A stretch of 64,000 nucleotides of DNA from WLMZ01 sp963732585. Its GTDB lineage: Bacteria > Actinomycetota > Acidimicrobiia > Acidimicrobiales > Ilumatobacteraceae. The notes beneath the pieces were generated by a model. The model saw nothing but the letters and a program-made list of their open reading frames with translations, did no database searches and was not told where the DNA came from. Numbering within the stretch: the stretch's first letter is position 1; each line of letters opens with the position of its first letter. Position numbers and translations under genes: made by a program. Shown here piece after piece: positions 26,893 to 35,083 of this stretch. The stretch is from assembly GCA_963732585.1 (NCBI GenBank), contig CAVSZY010000003.1, positions 868,001-932,000 on the forward strand, given 5' to 3'.

Positions 26893-27923
26893 CGGTACCG
26901 GTCCAAAGCGATGAGAGACGACGCCGCGGCGCCCTCGACCTGTTGGCGGAAACGGGCGACGTGGGCGGCATCGGCGTCGCCGAGCGCACCACCGAGGTAG
27001 CGGGCGTAGACACCCTCCAGCACGCAGGCCAGCTTCCAGTAGGCGAAGGCCAGGTAATAGTCGAGATGGCTGAGATCGCGCCCGCTGATCTCGCCGTAGC
27101 GGCGAGCGACGTCGGCGCGATTCCAGAACCCCGGTGCGGTCGTTGCCGTGCCGGTCCACGCCGATGGTTCGTCGTTCGGCCCGGTCCAATAGGCCAGCAG
27201 CAACCCGAGGTCGGCGAGCGGGTCGCCGAGGGTGCAGATCTCCCAATCGAGCACGGCGACCACCCCACCATCGTCGTCGACGATGCAGTTATCCAGGCGG
27301 TAGTCGCCGTGGACGATCGTCGCTGGACCCTGTTCGGGAATGTGCGCACTGAGCGCCTCGAAAGCCTCATCGATCGCGGTCAGCGGTGCGGTGTGCTGCG
27401 CGTTCCATTGACCGTACCAGCGCTTCAATTGGCGGGCGATATACGACTCGTGCTTGGCCAAGGTGTCGAGCCCGCTGGCCCGCAGATCGACAGCGTGGAT
27501 CGTGGCCAGGGTGTCGACCAACGACTGGCTGGCCGTGGTCTGAGCGGGCAGCGAGAGCAACTGATCAGCTTCCGCACGATCGTGGACGACGTTGCCCTCG
27601 ACGTGAGCCATGACATAGAACGGGGCACCGGTGACCTCGACATCGTCGCAAAAGCCGAGTGCCGGGGCGACGGGAACCGAACTTGAGGCCAACCCGGAGA
27701 TGATTCGAAACTCGCGAGACATGTCGTGGGCGCTGGCCAGCACATGGCCGAGGGGCGGCCGCCTGACGACGAAGCGCACACCGTCGGCACCGGTGACCAG
27801 CGCCGTGACATTGGAATGGCCGCCGGTGATCATCGCGAACTCGAACGGCGCCACCGCCCCAGGAATGTTGTCGACGAGCCACGCCGACAGCCGTTCGTGG
27901 TCGATTCCTGGTACGTCGCTCAT
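26889..27923 (-). CDS. APH/ChoK-fold phosphotransferase (ACAD10/11-like)
   Basis: A 344-residue aminoglycoside-phosphotransferase-fold kinase. It shows an N-lobe ITGGHSNVTALVTGADGVRFVVRRPP, the Brenner catalytic loop HGDYRLDNCIV and the metal-binding DWEICTLGDPLADLG. This subgroup resembles the kinase domain fused to acyl-CoA dehydrogenases in ACAD10/11, which acts on hydroxyacyl-CoAs, so a 4-hydroxyacyl-CoA phosphorylation role is a reasonable guess. The ATG at 27923 is preferred, with GGTAGG upstream; an in-frame ATG eight codons earlier is possible. It is coupled to the PAC2 gene. Confidence 0.85.
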   Translation of the reverse strand: MSDVPGIDHERLSAWLVDNIPGAVAPFEFAMITGGHSNVTALVTGADGVRFVVRRPPLGHVLASAHDMSREFRIISGLASSSVPVAPALGFCDDVEVTGAPFYVMAHVEGNVVHDRAEADQLLSLPAQTTASQSLVDTLATIHAVDLRASGLDTLAKHESYIARQLKRWYGQWNAQHTAPLTAIDEAFEALSAHIPEQGPATIVHGDYRLDNCIVDDDGGVVAVLDWEICTLGDPLADLGLLLAYWTGPNDEPSAWTGTATTAPGFWNRADVARRYGEISGRDLSHLDYYLAFAYWKLACVLEGVYARYLGGALGDADAAHVARFRQQVEGAAASSLIALDRYR

Positions 27924-27989
27924 CGTGGCCAAACCTACCGGCAGCATGCGCGGGAATAACCGGCGAAGCGTCGCGATATCGTGCCCTGT

Positions 27990-28694
27990 ATGTCGATCGA
28001 TGTCACCGATGCCAGCTTCCAAACCGATGTTCTCGATCGCTCGCAGAGCGTCGCAGTCGTCGTCGACCTGTGGGCACCGTGGTGCGGGCCGTGCAAGACG
28101 CTTGGCCCGATCCTCGACAAGGCGATCGATGCCACCGGCGGCAAGGTGGTCCTCGTCAAGGTCAATGTCGATGAAAACCCCGGAATCTCCCAGGCATTTC
28201 AAGTGCAATCGATCCCTGCGGTCTACGCCTTGAAAGCCGGTCAGGTCGTCGATGGCTTCGTCGGTGCGCAGCCCGAACACATGGTCACCGCATTCGTCGA
28301 CAAGCTGTTGCCATCGTTGACCGAATCGACGATCGCCGACCTGATCGGGCGCGGCGATGAGGCCAGCCTGCGTTCCGCGCTCGATCTCGAAGCCGGCAAC
28401 GAGCAGGCGATCGTCGCCCTCGGAGACATCTTGGTGGCAAGTGGCCGCGGTGAAGAGGCGCTGGCGCTGCTGGCTCGCATTCCCGAATCCGAGCACACCC
28501 GGCGCGTCGCCGCCGCCGCCCGCCTCAGCGCCCGTCCGATCGACGACTACGACGCCCAGCTTGTCGCCTTGCTCGACAACGTCAAGGCCGACGACGAAGC
28601 CCGCCAACAGTTCGTCGACATCCTCGAACTGATGGGCCCCGAAGACCCGCGCACCGCGTCCTATCGCAAGAAACTGACCGCCCGCTTGTTCTAA
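27990..28694 (+). CDS. CnoX/YbbN-like thioredoxin-TPR chaperedoxin
   Basis: A 234-residue cytoplasmic protein with an N-terminal thioredoxin domain and a C-terminal TPR-like helical domain. The active site is WCGPC at about residues 31-35 within VVVDLWAPWCGPCKTLGPIL, and SIPAVYALKAGQVVDGFVG supplies the cis-Pro. The C-terminal part (IVALGDILVASGRGEEALALLARIPE) matches the YbbN/CnoX tetratricopeptide region. The family protects substrates from oxidative aggregation. The ATG at 27990 is family-like; a GTG at 27981 is also in frame. Confidence 0.87.
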   Translation: MSIDVTDASFQTDVLDRSQSVAVVVDLWAPWCGPCKTLGPILDKAIDATGGKVVLVKVNVDENPGISQAFQVQSIPAVYALKAGQVVDGFVGAQPEHMVTAFVDKLLPSLTESTIADLIGRGDEASLRSALDLEAGNEQAIVALGDILVASGRGEEALALLARIPESEHTRRVAAAARLSARPIDDYDAQLVALLDNVKADDEARQQFVDILELMGPEDPRTASYRKKLTARLF

Positions 28695-28704
28695 GGTCAC
28701 TGTC

Positions 28705-29058
28705 GTGGCTCTTGAGAAACGTGGCGACTACCGACTGTGGGTTGGCGGGCCGGTGCCAAAAGGCGCGTCAGGCATCACCATCGGCTCGCTGGTGATCGTG
28801 CGTCGCGGCACCGAACATTCCGACTACCTGTTGCGTCACGAGCACGTTCACGTTCGCCAATGGAAGCGTTACGGCGTGATCGGATTCACCACCCGCTATG
28901 TCGGCTGGTATGCGTTGTGGCGCTGTCGTTTGAAGAGCCATCACGGCGCCTACCTGCGGATACCACTGGAGATCGAGGCGGATTGGGTGGCCCGTCGATC
29001 ATTGGCCACAGCGGTTCCCGCAATCGACACCCCGGCAAAACTCACCGAGCATCTCTAA
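28705..29058 (+). CDS. Small HExxH-motif protein of unknown function
   Basis: A 117-residue protein starting with GTG after AAGGTCACT. It has HEHVH (an HExxH zinc motif) in LLRHEHVHVRQWKRYGVIGFTTRYVGWY and a downstream acid in YLRIPLEIEAD. This spacing resembles the HExxH...E arrangement of minimal gluzincin-like domains. There is no signal peptide and only one hydrophobic stretch. Proteolytic activity is not shown by sequence, and I do not recognise a named family. It lies ten bases after the chaperedoxin stop and is probably co-transcribed. Confidence 0.65.
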   Translation: MALEKRGDYRLWVGGPVPKGASGITIGSLVIVRRGTEHSDYLLRHEHVHVRQWKRYGVIGFTTRYVGWYALWRCRLKSHHGAYLRIPLEIEADWVARRSLATAVPAIDTPAKLTEHL

Positions 29059-29105
29059 CGACGATCGCGATTGCCAACTCGACACCGCTATGGTGTGCGT
29101 GGGCT

Positions 29106-29150
29106 CCCCCCAGTTGAGATGCATGGCGCGCTGTCGCGCCGTCTAGGGGG
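29106..29150 (+). promoter_or_regulatory. Structured 5' leader that can mask the comEA ribosome binding site
   Basis: C5 at 29107-29111 can pair with the G5 of the Shine-Dalgarno AGGGGG (29145-29150), enclosing a perfect inner hairpin GGCGCG (29125-29130), CTGT and CGCGCC (29135-29140). The fold would hide the ribosome binding site of comEA. The pairing is seen in the sequence; a regulatory role is inferred. Confidence 0.4.
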
Positions 29151-29157
29151 TGTGTCA

Positions 29158-29880
29158 ATGGATCGCTTGCCACAGCGGCCTGCTCCGCCACAGACGTTCT
29201 CAGAGTCGGTGTTGGCCTGGCTCGCATGGTTCGGTCTCGCTCGCCTCGTCGTCACCGCGCTCTCAGTGTTGGCCGTAGGGGGCGGCGGCTATTGGCTGCT
29301 GCGAACTCCGGCCACGGCGATCGAAGCGACGCTTCCGTTTGCCTCGACGACGATTCCTGGGGCAACCACCACCACGCAACCCGGCCCAGCGGCGGGCCCG
29401 GTTGCGGCGGCAAGTACGTCGCTGCCGCAACCGCTAGGCATCGTCGTCCACATCGCCGGCGCCGTAGCCAATCCTGGGGTCTACACCTTGCCGACAGGCA
29501 GCCGTTTGCACCAAGCGATCAGCGCAGCCGGCAATCTGCTCGCCGACGCCGACGCCAACGCAGTCAATCTCGCTGCGCTGTTGGTCGATGGTCAGCGAGT
29601 TTTCATCCCCCGCATTGGCGAAGCAGTCCCAGCGGTGCAGGCCGGGGCACAGCCCCCGGTTGGCGGGTCGGCGGGTGGGGTGGCCAGCGGACCGATCGAT
29701 CTCAACCGCGCCAGTGCCGAGCAACTCGACACCCTGCCTGGGATCGGACCAGCAACCGCAGCTGCAATCGTCGCTCACCGCGACCAAAACGGACCCTTCG
29801 CCACCGCCGACGACCTGCTCAAGGTACGCGGCATCGGTCCCGCAAAGCTCGATGCGATCCGCGCCTTGGTGACGACTTGA
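29158..29880 (+). CDS. comEA: ComEA-like DNA-binding competence protein
   Basis: A 240-residue membrane-anchored DNA receptor. It has one transmembrane segment near residues 25-45, a Thr/Ala/Pro linker, a SLBB domain (IVVHIAGAVANPGVYTLPTGSRLHQAISAAGNL) and two helix-hairpin-helix motifs at the end (LNRASAEQLDTLPGIGPATAAAIVAHR and LLKVRGIGPAKLDAI). This is the actinobacterial ComEA layout. The ATG at 29158 is chosen because AGGGGG sits seven bases before it. comEC follows after a small divergent gene. It would hand incoming double-stranded DNA to the ComEC channel. Confidence 0.9.
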   Translation: MDRLPQRPAPPQTFSESVLAWLAWFGLARLVVTALSVLAVGGGGYWLLRTPATAIEATLPFASTTIPGATTTTQPGPAAGPVAAASTSLPQPLGIVVHIAGAVANPGVYTLPTGSRLHQAISAAGNLLADADANAVNLAALLVDGQRVFIPRIGEAVPAVQAGAQPPVGGSAGGVASGPIDLNRASAEQLDTLPGIGPATAAAIVAHRDQNGPFATADDLLKVRGIGPAKLDAIRALVTT

Positions 29881-29895
29881 GCACCGGCGACAGCG

Positions 29896-30339
29896 CTACA
29901 ACAGGCCGCCGCCAACCATCATCTTGGCGGCGATCAATCCAACCCCGACACCGAGCCATAGGCCACACGCCAGCCACAGATACTCGCGCCAGAAGTCGGC
30001 CCAGGTGGCCACGGGCGAGCGGGTGGCCCGGCGGGCAGCGACCAAACCAACCAGCATCCACACCAGTGCGCTCAGGCCAGCGCCGAGCAGCAGCGGGCGG
30101 GCTCCCTCCGCCAACGGCACCCCGGCAGCCAACAAACCCGGCGCAGCAAGCACCGCCGCGCCCAAACCGAGCACGCCGCGGGTGGTGCTGCCCCCGCCCG
30201 TCAGCAACGCGTAGGCGGCGACACCCATCACGATCGCCGGGAACAGGGCAACGAATGCTCCTCGCCTGCGGATCCGGTAGCGGAACGCTCGCGGGCCCTG
30301 CGGCACCACGGGGACACGACTGATGGCGCTCAGGGACAT
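29896..30339 (-). CDS. Small polytopic membrane protein
   Basis: A 147-residue protein with about four hydrophobic segments (GAFVALFPAIVMGVAAYALL, TRGVLGLGAAVLAAPGLLAAG, LLLGAGLSALVWMLVGLVAA, LWLACGLWLGVGVGLIAA) and a basic N-terminus. I recognise no family. It lies between comEA and comEC on the opposite strand. Its ATG overlaps a possible comEC ATG at the palindrome CATG (30337-30340), which leaves no room for an ordinary leader on either side. Its true start could be further in. Confidence 0.55.
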   Translation of the reverse strand: MSLSAISRVPVVPQGPRAFRYRIRRRGAFVALFPAIVMGVAAYALLTGGGSTTRGVLGLGAAVLAAPGLLAAGVPLAEGARPLLLGAGLSALVWMLVGLVAARRATRSPVATWADFWREYLWLACGLWLGVGVGLIAAKMMVGGGLL

Positions 30340-31784
30340 GCATCGATCGTATCCATCACGCCACCGTCGCTGGTGGCAGACGATCTCCGATCAACAGTTG
30401 TGGCTCGCCGTCGCCGCATTGATCGTTGGCGTGTGGAGTCGCCAGGTCGGCTTCAGCATGATGGCGATCACCGCCGCAGCCCTGGTGGCTGGCCTCACTC
30501 GGCGGCACCTGACCAATGTTGCCTTGGCGGCGCTGTGTGGCCTTGCGCTGCTTGGCATCGGACTCGGCCGCCACGCCTGGGCGGCCACCGCCCCAGATCG
30601 GCTTGGGCCGTTCACCGGCATCGCCACCTTGATCAGCGACCCAACCCCGCGTTCGCGGGGCCCTCGAAGTCGTCATCGAGATCGAGGGCGAGCGCTTTCA
30701 GGCCTGGGCCAGGGGGTCGCCAAAACGTCGACTCGCCCCACTACTGGCCGGTGAACGGATCTACATCGACGCTGAGCGCCGCGAGTTCAACGACCCGATC
30801 GGTAAACATCGCGCCAACATCCGCCACGTCGTCGGCCTCGTCGATCTGGCCACGGTCGGCGATGTCCTGCCCGGCAAGCCCTATCAACAAGCCAGCAACC
30901 GCCTGCGGCGACTGTTCGCCACCGGCTCATCGAGGATCGCGGTGCCATTCGACAGCCTGTTCAACGGGTTGGTGATCGGCGACGATCGTTTCGAACCGCC
31001 AGCAATGGTCCAAGAATTTCGAGACTCAGGGCTCTCGCACCTCACCGCCGTGTCCGGCCAGAACGTGGCCTACGTCATCGCCGCCGCAGCACCGTTGATC
31101 CGCCGACTTCGTCCAGCCTCGCAGTGGGCCGCCACCGTCGTGCTCGTCGTCTGGTTCGTGGCCATCACCCGCTTCGAGCCCTCGGTAGTGCGCGCCGGCT
31201 CGATGGCGGTGATCTCGGTCAGCGGATACATCCTCGGCCGCCAGCGGGCACCAGCGCGTGTCCTTGCACTCGCTGTTGGTGTGCTCGTCGTCGCCGATCC
31301 GCTGTTGGTCTGGTCGGTCGGATTTTGGATGTCGGTAATGGCCACGGCTGGCGTCAGCGTCATCGGTCCACGCCTGCGTCCGCTGATCCCTGGCCCCGCC
31401 TGGCTCGCCGAACCGGCATCGGTGTCGATCGGCGCGCAGTTGGGTGTCGCCCCGATCAGCCTGGCCGTGTTCGGGCAACTGCCGCTCGTGGCCATCCCGG
31501 CCAATCTGTTGGCGGTGCCGGTCGCTGGCTTTGTCATGCTTTACGGGCTCCCCGCCGGGCTCACCGCCGGCGCCTTTGGCCGTGGCCTGATCGCCGATCT
31601 CATCCAGGTGCCGAGCGAGGTCGGCACCCGTTGGGTCGCCACCGTGGCCTCGCTGGCCGCTCGATTAGAACCGCCCGGCCCGGTCACCGTCGGAGGATGG
31701 GGCCTTGTCGTGGTCATCATCGTCGTTCGACGGCTGAACTCGCATCGAGAGTTCCGTTGGTTGCGCGCCATGTGCCATCGTTGA
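30323..31784 (+). CDS. comEC: ComEC/Rec2-type DNA uptake channel, interrupted by a one-base frameshift
   Basis: A polytopic membrane protein that carries single-stranded DNA through the membrane in competence. The first frame gives an N-terminus with two or three helices (VAALIVGVWSRQVGFSMM, LTNVALAALCGLALLGIGLG) as far as SDPTPR. Another frame continues RGALEVVIEIEGERF and contains the competence motif FRDSGLSHLTAVSGQNVAYVIAAA. Removing one base near 30653 joins them into about 486 residues. The protein ends after the competence domain, without the metallo-beta-lactamase domain of Bacillus ComEC, as in several actinobacterial homologues. It lies between comEA and holA. Confidence 0.8.
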
Positions 31785-31791
31785 GGCTGCC

Positions 31792-32763
31792 ATGGCCATC
31801 CACCTTCTCACCGGCGACGACGAGTCGCTCGTTCTGCACGCGCTGAGCGACCTCGCCCATCGCCTGGTTGGCGACGGCGATCGTTCGCTGATGGTCGATG
31901 ATTTCAGCGGTGACGAGTACGAGTTGCGCAGCGTCGTCGACGCCTCGCAGACGATGCCGTTTTTGACCGACCGCCGGGTCGTCATCGCCCGCGGTGTCAG
32001 TCGTTTCAACGCCGACGACCTCGTCGGCCTCATCGGCTACCTCGGCGATCCGCTGCCGAGCACCGATCTGGTGCTGGTCGCCGGATCTGGTCGACTGTCC
32101 AAAGTATTGGCCGATGCCATCAAAGGCGCCGGTGGCATCACGGTCAACACCACCCCGCCGACAGCAAAACGCGATCGCGGCTTGTGGGTCGAGGAACAGG
32201 TCATCCAGGCTGGGGTCAAGCTCGATTCGTCGGCCTTGGCGCTGGTCACCGGTTGGATGGGGGAGGATGCCGGGCGCCTTGGCGGCGTGCTCGACACATT
32301 GCGCTCGATCTATGGCGGTGGGGTCAAACTGAACGCAGCACAGATCGAGCCGTATCTCGGCATCGCTGGGTCGGTGCCACCGTGGGACCTCACCGATGCC
32401 ATCGATCGCGGCGACACGAAAGTGGCGCTGGAGTTGTTGGAACGCATGCGCCAAGCGCGCCACCCGTTGCAGATCCTGGCCACGGTGCACAACCATTTTC
32501 TTCGCTTCTTAAAGCTCGACGGGGCCGACGCCACCAGCGAGGGCGCAGCGGCAGAAGCACTCGGCATCAAGCCCGGGTTTCCGGCGAAGAAAGCCTACGA
32601 GCAGTTTCAACGCCTGGGTGGCAGCGGCGCCCAAAAGGCCATCGGCCTCATCGCCCAAGCCGACCTCGACCTGCGCGGGCAGCGTGAGCTCCCTGAGGAC
32701 CTCGTCATGGAAGTGCTCATCGCCCGGCTGTCCAAGCTCGCCCCGACCTCGCGCCGCCGGTAA
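31792..32763 (+). CDS. holA: DNA polymerase III delta subunit
   Basis: A 323-residue clamp-loader subunit that opens the beta sliding clamp. It shows the HolA features AIHLLTGDDESLVLHALSDLAHRLVGD, DASQTMPFLTDRRVVIARG and DLVLVAGSGRLSKVLADAIKGAGG, then a C-terminal domain KKAYEQFQRLGGSGAQKAIGLIAQADLDLRG. It begins seven bases after comEC. The comEA-comEC-holA-rpsT order is widely conserved and supports the call. Confidence 0.9.
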   Translation: MAIHLLTGDDESLVLHALSDLAHRLVGDGDRSLMVDDFSGDEYELRSVVDASQTMPFLTDRRVVIARGVSRFNADDLVGLIGYLGDPLPSTDLVLVAGSGRLSKVLADAIKGAGGITVNTTPPTAKRDRGLWVEEQVIQAGVKLDSSALALVTGWMGEDAGRLGGVLDTLRSIYGGGVKLNAAQIEPYLGIAGSVPPWDLTDAIDRGDTKVALELLERMRQARHPLQILATVHNHFLRFLKLDGADATSEGAAAEALGIKPGFPAKKAYEQFQRLGGSGAQKAIGLIAQADLDLRGQRELPEDLVMEVLIARLSKLAPTSRRR

Positions 32764-32814
32764 CCGCACGACAAAAACGAACCGCGCCAGATTCAAACCG
32801 AACGAGAAAACGAC

Positions 32815-32847
32815 ACATGGCCCACTGGCAATGCCAGCGGGCCATGT
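32815..32847 (-). terminator. Rho-independent terminator of rpsT
   Basis: ACATGGCCC (32815-32823) pairs with GGGCCATGT (32839-32847); after one mismatch CTGGC pairs with GCCAG around an AAT loop. On the minus strand the hairpin is followed by GTCGTTTTCTC, a weak U tract. It lies 25 bases beyond the rpsT stop and may also stop holA transcription from the other side. Confidence 0.65.
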
Positions 32848-32871
32848 CGAGAACTGTGTTGCTGGCGAAAA

Positions 32872-33126
32872 TCAGCCAGCGGCGTTGGTGCGCTTCATCA
32901 TCCGGCTCTTACGGCGAGCCGCCTGATTGGGATGGATGACGCCCTTGGCGGCAGCCATATCGAGGCGCTTGACGGCGAGGCGTAAGGCGGCGTCGCCATC
33001 CTCGGCACCGGCAGCCTTGACCGCCGACTTGACGCGAGTACGCAACTCGCTCTTGATCGCCTTATTGCGATCTGCGGCCTTGGCATTGGTGAGAATGCGC
33101 TTCTTTTGACTCTTGATATTCGCCAC
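32872..33126 (-). CDS. rpsT: Ribosomal protein S20
   Basis: An 84-residue basic protein matching S20 throughout: MANIKSQKKRILTNAKAADRN at the start, SELRTRVKSAVKAA in the middle and KGVIHPNQAARRKSRMMKR at the end. It binds 16S rRNA in the small subunit. It is a single-gene unit facing holA, with a hairpin terminator downstream and the divergent lepA gene 162 bases upstream. Confidence 0.95.
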   Translation of the reverse strand: MANIKSQKKRILTNAKAADRNKAIKSELRTRVKSAVKAAGAEDGDAALRLAVKRLDMAAAKGVIHPNQAARRKSRMMKRTNAAG

Positions 33127-33288
33127 GTGCGAAAACCTCTTCCCTCGTGATTGGGCTTGGAGAGCCTATCGTCTCGCAGGCGCCAACAGCGACTTATGCA
33201 GTCTGTTTTGAACGACGGCCCCAGGTGGCCTACCGCCGTTGCCTCACCCTGACATGACGACGGGCGACGGTAGCATCGGTGTCCTGCC

Positions 33289-35073
33289 ATGGACCTTTCC
33301 CGCATCCGCAACTTCTCGATCATCGCCCACATCGACCACGGCAAGTCCACCCTTTCGGACCGCATCCTGGAGATCACCGGCGCCGTCGATGCTCGCGACA
33401 TGCGCTCGCAGTATCTCGACACCATGGATCTGGAGCGCGAGCGGGGCATCACGATCAAGGCCCAAAATGTGCGCGTCGATTGGAAGGGCCACGTCCTGCA
33501 CCTGATCGACACGCCGGGCCACGTCGACTTCGGCTACGAGGTCAGCCGCAGCCTGGCCGCCTGCGAAGGCGTGGTGCTCGTTGTCGATGCCGCCCAGGGA
33601 ATCGAGGCGCAGACCTTGGCCAACTGCTATCTGGCCCTCGAAGCCGACCTGGAGATCGTCGCCGTGCTCAACAAGATCGACCTCCCGGCGGCCGACCCCG
33701 ATCGCTATGCGATGGAAATCGAGACAGTGCTCGGCATCCCCGCCGAGGACATCATCCGCATCTCCGCCAAAACCGGCGTCGGCGTTCCCGATCTGCTCGA
33801 CGCCGTCGTCGAACGCATTCCGGCCCCGAAGGGCGATGCGGACGCGGCCTTGCAGGCGCTCATCTTCGACAGCCAGTACGACCAGTACCGCGGGGTAGTC
33901 AGCTCGATCCGGGTGATGAACGGCAGGCTGCTCAGCGGCACCAAGGTCAAGTTCATGAACGCTGGAGCGCAACACGAGGCCGTTGAGATCGGCGTTCGCC
34001 GCCCGGTGATCACCGCCGTTGCCGAGCTCGGCCCCGGCGAGGTTGGCTACCTCATTGCCGGTATCAAAGACGTCGGCGAGGCCCGCAGTGGCGAAACCGT
34101 CACCAACTTTCATGCGCCTGCGACCGAAGCGCTGCCCGGCTATCGCGATCCGAAGCCGATGGTCTTCTGCGGGCTCTATCCGATCGACGGCGACGACTTC
34201 GAGAACCTGCGTGAGAGCCTGGAAAAGCTCAAGCTGAACGACGCTTCGATCACCTATGAGCCGGAGACCTCTGGGGCGCTCGGGTTTGGGTTCCGCTGCG
34301 GATTTCTCGGCCTGCTGCACATGGAGATCGTCAAAGAACGCCTGGAGCGCGAGTTCAACCTGGCGCTGATCGCCACCGCACCAAGCGTGGAGTACCGGGT
34401 GATGCGCACCGACGGCGTCCTCGACATCGTCGACAATCCGGCTGATCTGCCGCCGCCGCAACGCATCGACTACATCGAAGAGCCCTTCTTTCGGGTCAGT
34501 ATCATCACCCCGAAGGAGTACACCGGCACGTTGATGGACCTCTGCCAAACCCGCCGCGGCGAGATGATCAAACTCGAGTATCTCTCGCCGGAGCGCGTCG
34601 AGTTGCACTATCGAGTACCGCTCGCCGAGGTTGTCGTCGACTTTTTCGACCAGATGAAAAGCCGCACACAGGGCTACGCCAGCCTCGACTACGAACTCGA
34701 CGGCTATCAGCGCAGCAACCTGGTGCTCGTCGATCTGCTGCTCAACGGCGAACCTGCCGACGCGTTCAGCACCATCGTCCACCGTGATAAGGCCTTCGAC
34801 TACGGTCGGCGGATGTGCGCCAAGCTGCGCGAACTGATCCCACGCCAGATGTTCGACGTGCCGATTCAGGCGGCGATCGGCGGCAAGGTCATCGCCCGTG
34901 AGACGGTCAAAGCGCGACGCAAGGACGTGCTCGCCAAGTGCTATGGCGGCGACATCACCCGTAAGCGCAAACTGTTGGAGAAGCAGAAGGAGGGCAAGAA
35001 GAAGATGAAGGCCATCGGCCGGGTGGAGATCCCCGGCGACGTGTTCATCTCCGCCCTCAAACTCGACGACTGA
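33289..35073 (+). CDS. lepA: Elongation factor 4 (LepA)
   Basis: A 594-residue translational GTPase that back-translocates or remodels stalled ribosomes. G1 is AHIDHGKSTL, switch II is DTPGHVDFGYEV and the guanine motif is NKIDLPAAD. The EF-4 signature C-terminal domain is complete (GAIGGKVIARETVKARRKDVLAKCYGGDITRKRKLLEKQKEGKK; rendered here in shortened pieces as GGKVIARETVKARRKDVL and CYGGDITRKRKLLEKQ). Length is typical. An MFS gene follows after ten bases. Part of the conserved rpsT-lepA-hrcA-dnaJ-hemW neighbourhood. Confidence 0.96.
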   Translation: MDLSRIRNFSIIAHIDHGKSTLSDRILEITGAVDARDMRSQYLDTMDLERERGITIKAQNVRVDWKGHVLHLIDTPGHVDFGYEVSRSLAACEGVVLVVDAAQGIEAQTLANCYLALEADLEIVAVLNKIDLPAADPDRYAMEIETVLGIPAEDIIRISAKTGVGVPDLLDAVVERIPAPKGDADAALQALIFDSQYDQYRGVVSSIRVMNGRLLSGTKVKFMNAGAQHEAVEIGVRRPVITAVAELGPGEVGYLIAGIKDVGEARSGETVTNFHAPATEALPGYRDPKPMVFCGLYPIDGDDFENLRESLEKLKLNDASITYEPETSGALGFGFRCGFLGLLHMEIVKERLEREFNLALIATAPSVEYRVMRTDGVLDIVDNPADLPPPQRIDYIEEPFFRVSIITPKEYTGTLMDLCQTRRGEMIKLEYLSPERVELHYRVPLAEVVVDFFDQMKSRTQGYASLDYELDGYQRSNLVLVDLLLNGEPADAFSTIVHRDKAFDYGRRMCAKLRELIPRQMFDVPIQAAIGGKVIARETVKARRKDVLAKCYGGDITRKRKLLEKQKEGKKKMKAIGRVEIPGDVFISALKLDD

Positions 35074-35083
35074 GCAGCGACGC

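Noticed and set aside
30942..31784. Separate ComEC C-terminal gene with its own start
   Set aside because: The same frame carries family-like sequence (RGALEVVIEIEGERF) well upstream of this ATG, and it joins the N-terminal frame if one base is removed.
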